This document shows, piece after piece, positions 32,745-42,893 of a stretch of 64,000 bases of DNA. A model generated the notes under the pieces. It did not search any database. It was not told where the DNA came from and worked only from the letters and a program-made list of their open reading frames with translations. Numbering within the stretch: the first letter of the stretch is position 1; each line of letters opens with the position of its first letter. Source of the DNA: Turritopsis dohrnii (taxonomy: Eukaryota; Cnidaria; Hydrozoa; Anthoathecata; Oceaniidae); assembly GCA_027922465.2 (NCBI GenBank), contig BQMF02000100.1, positions 930,001 to 994,000 on the forward strand. Direction: 5' to 3'. The translations under genes were made by a program, and so were the position numbers.

Positions 32745-34532
32745 ATGGAGAGAAGTCGTGTCAATAATTTTTTTAGAAGCTTTCAAATTTCATTAGAACA
32801 TCAAAACATACAACGTTTTTTTTAAAACCACAGCAAGTACAATGCTTGCAATATCTATACGAAGGCCTTAATGTGTTAGCCGTCCTTCCGACTGGTTTTG
32901 GAAAGCCATTGAACTAGCAATTATTGTCAACTTTACTACCACCGAAGAAACCTGGTTCTAATAACATCACAACTGTGGTTAGTTCCCTCAATTCGATCAT
33001 AGAGGATCAAATTAAAACATTGGAGAAAAGAGGAACCGCTGTAGGGGTGCTTCCATATCGTACTTCTCATAAAAACACTGTATCATTATTTGAGCAGAAT
33101 TTTACAAACAGTGTTGCTGATGGGGTTGGTGATGATATTGAAATTCCAGAAACTATCAGAAATGGAAAAGTGGAAGTAGTGTTTGCCCATCCAGAAGCTC
33201 TTCTCAGTACTTATGGACGAAAGCTCCTTAAGTCAACTCCATTTCAAGAGAGAGTTGTTGCTTGTGTCATTGATGAAGCTCATTGCATGGAAATATGGTA
33301 TGTTAATTTTAGAAATGTGATACATTTGTTTTACAAACAAAGATCTGTAATTCAAAATAATAATATACAATTTTTCCAAGATATAATATATATATACTTA
33401 TATATATACATAAACATTTCACATACAATCTGTTATATATTTCAGGGGCGAAAAATTCCGCGTTGCCTACAAAGATTTGGTTGTAGTACGAACAATATTA
33501 AACGATATTGTAACGCTATGTTTAACTGCTACTGCTAATAACCAGCTGATTTGGAAAATTAAAGAAAGTCTTCCACTTCCCAGTGATAATTTCAAAATAG
33601 TTAAAGCATCTCCGAATCGCACAAATGTTTATATGGCAGTAAAAGAGCGCTTACCTAACAACAAGGGGATGAAAAGCAACGATGACATTTTAAGACCAAT
33701 TGCAGTAGAATTAAATAACCAACGAGAAAACTACTCAATAACAATAACATACATGAAATTAAAATACTGTGCGCATGCCTGGAATTTGTTCAACATCATC
33801 ATTGATAATCCGTATGTGGAAGATGAAAAAACGCCAACAGCCCGATTATTTGTAGAATTTCATACTGAAACAACTGTAAGGATGAAAGAAGACATTATAA
33901 GAGAACTGAAGAACGATAAATGTAGGATACGAGTTGTTTTTGCTACGACTGCTTTAGGAATGGGGGTAGATACCCCTGATATCGTAAGTATTATTCATAT
34001 TTCGCCACCACCAAACTTGGAAAGCTACTTTCAAGAAATTGGAAGATCAGGATGAAAAGGTCAGAACTCCACAACAACATTATATTTCCACCACTTTGAT
34101 GTGAGAAAAGATGGGAAAGTTAACGATGAAATGAGAAGATATTGTACAGAAATGGTTTGTTTGCGAAAGTACATGATGGACTATTTTAATGCAACCTTTC
34201 ACGTACAAAATAGATGTTGTGGAAACTGTGACAATTTAGCCCGTAAATCAAATTTCACTGTAGAGAGAGACATTAAAATATGGCGATTATATTCCCATAA
34301 AATTACAAGCAATATTAGAACAGAATTAGAAAAATTACTGGACACAAACAAAGTGAAGGAATGGGATTGCCGACCTGTTTACGAATTTACAAAAAGAACA
34401 TTGAATGAAATATGCACAAACTACGCACAAATTAACGAAGAAGATGATTTGTTAGACCACTTTGGTATTTGGGACAATGATTTCATGTCTAAAATATATA
34501 ATATTATTAAGAGAAATGCTCCTCTGATATAA
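32745..34532 (+). pseudogene. RecQ-family DEAH helicase of the TIR element, with stops
   Basis: From the ATG at 32745 it reads MERSRVNNFF. After a frameshift near 32823 come LKPQQVQCLQYLYEGLNVLAVLP, then TGFGK (motif I), CVIDEAHCMEIW (motif II, DEAH), LCLTATAN (motif III), RLFVEFHTET (motif IV region), VFATTALGMGVDTPDI (motif V) and YFQEIGRSG (motif VI). An intron lies at 33299-33444 (GTATGT..TTTCAG) inside the RecQ WG-FR block. A zinc-cluster-like CLRKYMMDYFN...CCGNCDN follows. Damage: Pro follows GK in motif I where Ser/Thr is needed, a TAG lies six codons later, and motif VI is cut by TGA at 34053 where Arg is expected. No HRDC domain is seen. A helicase may assist excision or repair during transposition; that is inference. 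Confidence 0.85.
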
Positions 34533-35013
34533 GGAAACTTATTTTAGTATCAGTATCCATAATCATTTTTCATACTTCCCTCCAACTTCTTCAAGGTTTC
34601 TCTTCCTATATTATGATTGTGTGGATACTGATAATGAAAAATGTTTATAATTAAAAATTGTGTTATATGTACATAATACATGTGTTGCATAAAACGTTGT
34701 TAGAGTAACAAGATGTGTTGAAAACTTTGTGGTAAAAACTTGTGTCTGATTAGGTGAAGATTATAAGTGTTGTGTATACTGTTGCAGAGAAGTATCACAT
34801 TTTCATGATTTTTAGGGAAAATGTCAGGAAATTAGCTTCACTTCATATGAAAACACACTGTCTTTCTAAATACCTGTTATGACAACAATATTTTTATGAA
34901 CACATCTTGTTGAGTTTACATTCACTATGTAATACTTATATATCATATTATCTTCACAGTATTTGAGAAAAACCTTTTTGTATAAACAAAAAAGATGCTA
35001 ATAAATTATCAAT
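34533..35013. other. Gap between the two convergent genes of the TIR element
   Basis: AT-rich with no open frame of note; probably the 3' untranslated regions of both genes. Confidence 0.5.
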
Positions 35014-37683
35014 TCAATACAAAGATATTTCTTTCTTGTGTAATTTTAGCCATTTATGAAAATCTAGGTAGTTTAAATATAATATTGGAGACTGTTGAAT
35101 TTTAGAAAAGCTATTATGTGCTCTACCAGCTGTGTATGTAAATGTTGATAATTCTTTCAAGTCATTTATCATTTGAAGTTCATCCTCCATTGATGTCTTG
35201 CGATGATGTTGTACGCTGACTTTAGCAACACCTAATAATTCATCGATATTTTCCGATATGTCTTTTATACCTGATGATGCTTTGCAGACTTTGCTGATTG
35301 AATCTATAGTTTTATTAGGACCCATGCGCTGAACAATTTTTTTACTCACTCTATTGCAGATTTCTTGAGCAAGATCTTCTTCCATGTTATTACCTTTACC
35401 CCCTCTCCAATTGACAAAAAATCCCCATTTAAATTGTTCTGGTGTCAGTAGACATTCTATTTGGCTCACACTTAAAAACATTTCTATTGCATATTTACTG
35501 CATTCTCCCAATGACTTGAAAATTCCAAGTAGAAGCTTATGATTTATGAGATTCCTTTCGCCATCCCCCTCTCGTGCTGTGTCTTTCAGTTGAAGTATTA
35601 GCACTGTCAAATATATAGAGCACAACCCATAATTTATTACATAGTCATCACCAAATTCTCTACAATTTTTTGTAACAGGAATCGATCAATAAACAATGTA
35701 AGAATTTCATCTAAATACTTTTTCTTGATATCCACACTTTTGTGAACTAAATCCATAGGAAAACAGTGAATGGTTGGTTTCTTATCCACATCACTCATTC
35801 CAAGCATTGACATGGCAGCAGCAATTATATAGGCTTTTCCTACACTAACAAAAAGTTCTTCACTTCCTTCATGAGAGTCCAAAACTTTTTTGGATGTTGC
35901 ATTTTTTCGATTGTACTTTTCACGAAAGTATTTCAAAGTTCCCTTTTGGCAGGTAGAAGTAGAATCGTATAATAAATGATATGAATCTTGCAACATAACA
36001 GGTTTGAAAGGTGCACAATGTTCAAGTCGATCAACAGGTGTATGGGAACCAGCAAGAAGATCTTTAGCTCGGGCAAATCTAACTCTAGTTAACTGGTCTC
36101 CAGAAAATGGGATTTTCATCTCTTTCATGGGATCATCCGGAGTAAAGTTGCAATGAGCAAAGGGCTGACCAGGTGCTGCAGAATGCTCAGGAAGGAGAGG
36201 GTCATTTCCCTTAGGTAACGAAGGAAAAATACCTGCATGGTGGTAAATTTCATCTACCCAAGTTTCGTAAGTCCTTAAAATCTTCACACAATCATTGTTA
36301 CTGCTTTCATTTGCATCAATTATAGGCATTGACATGATGTTTGATTTTTCAGCCATGGAATTACTGTATAAATGTTCTATATGTTCTGGAAGGCACTTTT
36401 TCAAAAATCCAAATTTATTGAAAAATTCCAACAAAACCCTCCCAATTATGATTTTGGATGTTTCTATGTATTTCTTCCATTCCTCAACGTTTAAGGAAAA
36501 TGTACTGATTGGTAGCTGAAGTATGTCACCCTTTGGCCTGTCATTTGGTAGATTTCGGAAATCTAACCTGTTCTGGATGATATTAGAAGCAAACAAGTGC
36601 ATATCTGTGTTTTGATCTGCTTTCACCATATGATGTTTTGTAATCCTCAAGTCCCAGTTATCACCAGTTCCACGAAATGTTCCACCTTTTTTCAGCTCGT
36701 CAATGGTGTGATCAAGGAAATGACCCCCACCACTTCCAACAATTTTGATCTGCTGCAATGCACCAAACAAACCCCAACCTTTTGAAGACGTTCTTGAAGC
36801 TAGAAAGCAGCATGAAATATTGATTTTACACAATAATTTAACTCAACTTGACAGAAATAAAGATGACAGAAATAGTGTCTATCATACCTCTTTACCACAC
36901 CCTCCTTTAATTAAGAGAACAGTATTTAGCGTTTGAAATAAGTTTAACTCATGCCAACGTGTATTCATCAATATTGAGTACACAAAACAATATTTGGTCA
37001 TTACTTGATCTGGCACAACATCTGCATCTATATATTGACCAGCGACAGAGTTTAAAACATCAATTAAATACAATTGTGTTGAAAACATTTCTTTCCAAAG
37101 AAAACTTTGACAAACCCTCATAACTTTTATTGATTAATTTTGAACCATTGTTTCTTTTGCAAAGTTTCTTTGCTGAAGCACTCATTTCATCTACAATCAA
37201 TCTTTTTGTTGCTAAAATAATGCTTGGTACTGCCTTCATATTTCTTGCAATTGTAAGAGGTTGCCTAGTTTCAATAGCAGCAACCAATGATCTTTTTTTG
37301 TTATTGGGTCTGTGACAATTTCGTCATAGTCAGGATGATAAACTGATGTGGTTTCAGTTGCAATTGTTCTGACAGTGCAACTTGGAAGGTCTGCCAATAA
37401 AGGAGCAACAGGAAATAATCGTTTTTAAGTTGTTATAACAGGACTTGATGCTTTCTTAACAAATATGCCAGTTTACTTAATCAGTTTTACCTGAGGTTTT
37501 TAAAATTTTATGCTGAAGATCTTTTGCTTTTCCAGCTTTGTGAAATATGCGCAGCAGTTTATTATTTTCTGGTGCAATGCCACAAATTCGACAGCATTTA
37601 AGGCCACCATTTCGTTGGTGCACTTTCTTCGGAGTTTCTGGCTGCTGAGTTTCACTAATAATTGCATCAATATGCAATGTCAA
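35014..37683 (-). pseudogene. DUF6589-like protein of the TIR element (three exons, frameshifted)
   Basis: Exons by splice signals: 37683-37491, 37390-36888 and 36799-35014. Exon 1 has a cysteine pair in CCRICGIAPENNKLLRIF. Exon 2 has VDEMSASAKKLCKRNNGS, then in another frame LYLIDVLNSVAGQY and MNTRWHELNLFQTLNTVLL. Exon 3 has GGHFLDHTIDELKKGGTF, RGTGDNWDLRITKHHMVK, IPFSGDQLTRVRFARAKD, LQLKDTAREGDGERNLINHK and FVNWRGGKGNNMEEDLAQEI. These are family signatures of DUF6589, which is uncharacterised. Frameshifts lie near 37090, 36745 and 35645. Because it is the only other gene within the TIRs it is the candidate transposase; conserved Asp/Glu residues (GDNWD, GDQLT, GEGD-like) could form an acidic active site, which is inference. 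Confidence 0.75.
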
Positions 37684-38384
37684 GTATCAAGATCAGGTAT
37701 AATGAATTAGGATTTAAATTTTATTTAATATTGCATAAGCTTATAGCAACGATAAAAATGCTCACTTCCTTTTGTTGTTAGTAGTGATCATTAATAATGT
37801 TGAATGTTAAGTTTAACAAATTAAATCAGACAAGTTGGAAAAATAATCATCAACGACTTTCAAAAACACTAATTCGTGTGAGAAATATACAAAGATTTGT
37901 AGCTAAATTACATATAGCTTTAGTATGCCAGCAGCTGGCCAAGTGAGAAAAATACCTGTGCACGTGGTGCAAGTGTAAAAATAATTATTATTCTTTATTG
38001 TGATACTAAGCTAACTCGGTAATCCTTAAAGTTAAAAGGTGTCAGGATCAGAGCGTTGGAGATATCATACAATGGCAAATCATTGCTCTTATTCTATTAT
38101 TGTATTTTCTAACTTAGATTTGAAATAAATAAATCATTCATTCCTAAAAACACTTTCCAAGATATCTTCGCACCATCTTTCGACCATGTTTGTATTGGAC
38201 CGTTTGTAATGCTACAAGTTCCGATTTCCCGAATGTTCTTAAAACAAGCAAACGGCCTTTGCTTAAACTTCCACCAATCAGATTGTAACTTTAATCGGCG
38301 TATGGCAGGGTCTTCTTCGCCGCCGTCCGTATATCGAAAAGGCAAGAAACCCTGGGTACGAGGTTGTATTTCGTTGTTGTGCAG

Positions 38385-38419
38385 CTTAATTAAGTACGCG
38401 GTTTAATTTCGTGTAATAA
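38385..38419. repeat. Right TIR of the split small element
   Basis: Reverse complement TTATTACACGAAATTAAACC matches 27517-27536. The element between would be only about 0.3 kb once the DIRS and RecQ/DUF6589 insertions are removed. Confidence 0.7.
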
Positions 38420-39370
38420 GGTATCGGGAATAGTTGGTAAAAACATAACAAAAGTAACAGCTAAAATGTACTATATTTTATGGTTGAAAGATATGAAATC
38501 TAAGTACAAGAATATCATCATTACACTTTATACCGTACTGTATGTCTGTATACGTTTAATGCGTGACTAAGGCCGCAGCAAAAAAACGCCAGAAGAAGGA
38601 AAACATTGTCTCCGAACCAAATGTTTCAGTTACGTACCCTCGAAGCGTCTATTATCTACAATCTATCAAAGTAAAGAAGAAGCAAATGGATTGGAATGAA
38701 ACCATTTTTTTGACACATTATTCGATATCATCAATTAGAATGGGAATGATTGGCCTTCATGCCTTCATCAACGTGGACTTTATTTATCAACGCTAACGGT
38801 GCAGATAAAAGAAAAAGTAAAATTATAGCGAAAAACAATTTTAAACAATTTTAAACATAAAAGGTAACTGGTTGTCCCTCACTGGTCAGATTCTGGAGCT
38901 TCCTTCTCCATGGCTGAACCCACCATGCTTACATTACTAAACTGCCTTATTTTTCAAAAATAGAAAAAGATGCATCCAGGCAGTTGGCTGGATACAAAGA
39001 TTGTAACAAAGAATTTAGCAACTGTATACATTTTTTAAAAAAAAGCGTTTTTCTTCTCGTTGAATGGAAAATTGGTTAATGTGTATATGTAAAAAAACAT
39101 TTATATTTTAGCTTAACATAAGTAATAAATATAAAATATTTTCATTGCGAAACAGCTGGGATTTTTTAATATCATAGAGATTTCCATGACTTATCTGTGA
39201 ACAGACAGCGCCTGATTTCTAATACATACTGATCTATTTAGGAAAAGTAATTTTCCAACTACGGAATTTATTCAATTGCAGAAGCAGCTGCAAACAATTG
39301 GGTAATGTGTGCAATTTTAAGATATCGAAAGACGATAAGCAATTGCCATTTGATATCACGTGATTATAGA
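38420..39370. other. Intergenic; nothing recognised
   Basis: AT-rich. The 77-codon frame at 38563-38796 (+) is Lys/Gln-rich at its start and shows no domain; I do not call it as a gene. Confidence 0.45.
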
Positions 39371-39699
39371 ATACACGTTTCTTTTTTTATAAGCAACCAA
39401 GGTCAGACGTTAGTAGTAACGTTGCTTAATTTGTTGCTAAGCATTTATTGAAAAAAATATGCATTTCTAGTCTTGAAAACCTTTGTGTACGTTTATAAAT
39501 CTATGTACAAATTCCAGGATACAGTATTACAACATAGTGTAACAATTTTGCAACAAAAATGCTGTAGCTGCTAGTGCTGCATCATTACAACATTTCATGT
39601 TGCTAATTTATCTAAGATTCTGGTATTACCATTGCTTAACTTTTCGAGAAAACTTACTAGTGTTGCTTATAAACGAGTTGCTTATAAAAAAACGTGTAT
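39371..39699. mobile_element. MITE, family 1 copy a
   Basis: Inverted ends: ATACACGTTT..TATAAGCAAC at the left and GTTGCTTATAAA..AAACGTGTAT at the right. The interior (TGTTGCTAAGCATTTATTGA, GAAAACCTTTGTGTACGTTT, GCTAGTGCTGCATCA) is also found at 53822-54216. No coding capacity. Confidence 0.7.
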
Positions 39700-40810
39700 A
39701 CGCATGCGTCGTATTCACAATGGGAGACTATTGTCTCTATTGTTTCAGCAAAGAATGTTGTGGAATGTTCGAGAAGTGCAGTATCCCCCAAAAGGGCGGT
39801 AGCCGATATCACCATCACAATGTAAACATCAATTTTCTTGGTAAAACATCTTTTTCAAATTTCTGTTTAAACCCTGCATTAGAAATTAAAATGTCAATGG
39901 ATCGTGGAAAAGCCACCTTTATCTAGCACTAGAGACGATGTAGTAGCTATGTATTACATATCATTACCATTTCAATTATCCAAATAATTGAAAAGAACCG
40001 AATACCTATTACACGTCTAATCACAAAGTCGCATTGGCCACATCCTCTTTCCACAACCATCTCCATGAGTCAACTTCAAAACACTATGAAAGAAGGGTCC
40101 TAATACAACGTACAACAAAATATTATATTTACTTCCCTTCGGTATTTGTTATTGCTCACATTTACAAGCAATCCACCAATTGCATTGTCATTACAGCGAT
40201 TCAGAAAAATCATGCTTCGTTTACACGAAACTATTTTTCTATAGATTTGGAGGGAATTACATACAACTTTGTAGAGCTTTTCGTGAATTTTTTCCGACAA
40301 AGTCATTAGGCTGTTTTAGAAAGACAACGCGAACGGCAATAATGATATATAGTCTGTTCTTCCCAAAACCATCAACATCATGATAAAAACCATGAGTTTC
40401 ATTTCTTTACGGTTTACATGCTTTTTTATTGTTAATCTTACCTAAAACATATTTCAATTGTATAAAAATGCAAAGAAAGATAATCATGTTATGACATGGT
40501 TGAAATAAAAAACAAAACAAAAAGCAAAAAGAAAATTCATGTAGGTACCCATTTATCCTAAAAATAATGAATCAAAAACACAAATTCAATGACAGAATTT
40601 GTAAAGCTTTAGATTGGAAAGTCTATAAAAGCAACCATTACTGTGAGTCAAAACATTAAAATAATAAAAATAATTGAAACAATAATGAAATGCCCTACCA
40701 AAGCCATAATTTAATACCGAAAAGATAAAAAGTAACAGATAAAAACATAATGCCAAACTTGTATACCCATACATAGTACATAAACAACTACCATAACACA
40801 AAATAATGTG
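39700..40810. other. Intergenic with one dispersed repeat
   Basis: About 39850-39960 (AAATTTCTGTTTAAACCC, TTATCTAGCA, AGACGATGTAGTA) recurs as the insertion at 59760-59926 in the 3' flank of the complete SNTX/VLIG gene. Other frames show no domains. Confidence 0.5.
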
Positions 40811-40813
40811 TAA

Positions 40814-41234
40814 AGCTCGGTTCCCATTAGAATCGAAAATGTTGAGCAACAGTCGTACAACAGTAGCACGCCACTTACGATATTAATGGAAACAAATGTC
40901 GTGCAACAGAGCGATTGTTGTACAACAGAAGACATGTTGCACAACACATGTTGTAGAGATAGAAATTTTTCTATCTCTGCAACAGTCGGCGATAGTTGTA
41001 CGACATTATTGAAGTAAAAGTTCAATGGAAACACAGCAGAGAGCAGTTGCTCAACAGCGCACGATTTTGCTGTTCTGTAAAGTACATAATCTTATACGTT
41101 TTTTTGAATGAGTGTAGAATTTATCAAAGATTTAATGGAAACATGTGATTGCACAACAACAGTTGTACAATTGTAGTACAACACTTGTTGTACGAATGTT
41201 GCTCAACATTTTAAATCTTAATGGGAACCGAGCT
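40814..41234. mobile_element. MITE with ~37-bp TIRs and TAA target duplication
   Basis: Left end AGCTCGGTTCCCATTAGAAT and right end, read on the minus strand, AGCTCGGTTCCCATTAAGAT. Both continue to AAAATGTTGAGCAAC. TAA stands directly outside both ends (40811-40813, 41235-41237), the duplication typical of PIF/Harbinger elements. The interior is rich in TTGTACAACA motifs and has a perfect hairpin around 40955-40977. Non-coding. Confidence 0.75.
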
Positions 41235-41519
41235 TAATCATAACATATAAGAATCCATCCAGCAATGCAATGCTTCTTTTGTTGTGTTTTGTAGCACAGT
41301 GATATCACATTGTACAGCAATAATTAATGAATTTCTGAAATACATAACTAACTAACCCTTAACTAACCCTCACAACATCATAAACCTCGCCACCCATGTT
41401 CAGTATGCGTTCAGTTCACCAAAAATAAAATGAAGAATTGGCAATGATAAGTAGAGTGTTGAATATAACTGGTAAATTTTTTTTTACAGTTTTAGTCAAT
41501 GTGAGTTGAACTGAGAGAA
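41235..41519. other. Spacer; nothing recognised
   Basis: Short AT-rich interval between the MITE and the next repeat unit. Confidence 0.5.
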
Positions 41520-42235
41520 AGGATAAGTCAAAGGTAGAGGGTAGACAGAACATTCTTGTATGTTGTTGGAGCTGAAGAGGAAACTGAGCTGAGCTGTATG
41601 TATCCAGAGCTTAAAAAGCATTACAGCCCACACATGAAACAAAGGATCTTTGGTATTTAGAAAGGCTTAAAAGAATCCCCCAGACATTTTCCAAAAAAAA
41701 GCATTCCTTTTCACACACTGTTTTTATAAAACATTGAGAGCTTGTTTTTAGAAAAGAATGAACGCAGTACAATCTTTGTAAGATAAGTATAAACTTCTCC
41801 CCTTCTCCCTTAAATCTTCTTTTAAATCTTTTCAATATTGATCAATCAACACGTGGAAGTCTAAGTGGGTTTCTTCGGTTTCTTCTATCATTATGCGAAC
41901 GGCGTGCAAATGTGAAGTCGAAAAATACCCGGATGATCACACGGCGGAAATTCAAGCCAATAAACTGTCGCTATTGAAGTTAAGGTGGCTATATTAGCAC
42001 CCTTTCGTAGAAATCGGGCATTATGCACAAATCACGATTGAGACGGCTTTTTCATGAACCAATGAAATTTAAGAAACAAAAATGCGTAGGTTTGGACAGT
42101 CAGATGAAAAAACAGAAAAACAAAGACGATCGTAAAGTATTTCTTGCTTACGCAGAAATCAAAAAAAAAACAACAGAAAAACACGGACGATCGTAAAGTA
42201 TTTCTTGCTTACGCAGAAATCCAACAATGTAAAAA
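41520..42235 (+). repeat. Dispersed repeat unit, copy 4
   Basis: Parallels 25410-25990 and 26570-27325 in block order: GTATGTTGTTGGAGCTGAAG, TTTTTAGAAAAGAATGAACG, GCGAACGGCGTGCAAATG, AAATACCCGGATGATCAC, GCCAATAAACTGTCGCTATT, TTAGCACCCTTTCGTAGAAA, GCGTAGGTTTGGACAGTCAG. It ends with two GACGATCGTAAAGTATTTCT modules. Confidence 0.75.
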
Positions 42236-42893
42236 ATGGAATTTTGAAACAAAAGGATCAATATGTTTTATTTCTTCATGATCTTTCATGTACACAAATT
42301 AGTCGCTAAAACAACATTTTTAGAAAATAAGCAGACTTCCCAGCCTATTCCTGAAAAAATAGTTTAACCATTGGAAAATTCCTGATGTGCAAAAAAAAAT
42401 TTCAGAAACGTCAATGATTTTTTCCCTTACTCACACCTTAAATTCATTGACTTTAAAAGCAGCTGAAAATTGGATTAAGTTCAGTTGGAAAGTACTTTTT
42501 GGTGTGTGTGGGGTCCTTCATAGCAGAACGTGTCTTTATGAAAACCTAAGTTCTGACTATTTTGGACTGAAGCCACCAACAATTGAAGAATATTTTCAAA
42601 AACATTTCTATTGTGAAAACAGCTATAAACTATAAAAACAACTATACAGAGTATATATAAAATTTAAATCTTGTTGATAAAGAAGCACAAGGTTTAGAAT
42701 ATATAAAAAATGTCTCTTTTTTGTGAAAACATTATATTTAGACTATTGGTAAGTTTGTTTTGTGTTTAGAAATAGAAAAAATCTCTAAGAATGCCTGATA
42801 AATGTCTCATTGAAGCAAAAACATTTCAAGAAATAAGTTTAAACATAGTCAACAAGAAAAAAATCAACAAAAACTTACTTTTTGCATTACCGA
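42236..42893. other. Interval with one unrecognised open frame
   Basis: The frame at 42387-42635 (+, 82 codons) reads through FSWKVLFGVCGVLHS and LKPPTIEEYF. I recognise no family and it may be an eroded exon. The rest is AT-rich non-coding DNA. Confidence 0.35.

Larger units (their letters stand above)
32561..38366. mobile_element. 5.8-kb TIR DNA transposon carrying a RecQ-type helicase and a DUF6589-like protein
   Basis: Ends are inverted repeats of about 80 bp (32561-32640 against 38287-38366) with about five mismatches, starting CAACCTCGTAC-CAGGGTTTC. They are bordered by a 10-bp direct repeat with one mismatch, TATTTCTTTG at 32551-32560 and TATTTCGTTG at 38367-38376, a likely target duplication. 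Inside are two convergent genes: a RecQ-family helicase (+) and a DUF6589-like multi-exon gene (-). Both have stops or frameshifts, so this copy looks dead. I do not know an established superfamily with this gene pair. The duplication length would fit Mutator-like elements, but nothing else links it to them. Confidence 0.85.

Noticed and set aside
32561..38366. RecQ gene as a host DNA-repair gene
   Set aside because: It lies entirely within TIRs with a flanking duplication, has stops in essential motifs, and shares the element with a DUF6589-like gene.
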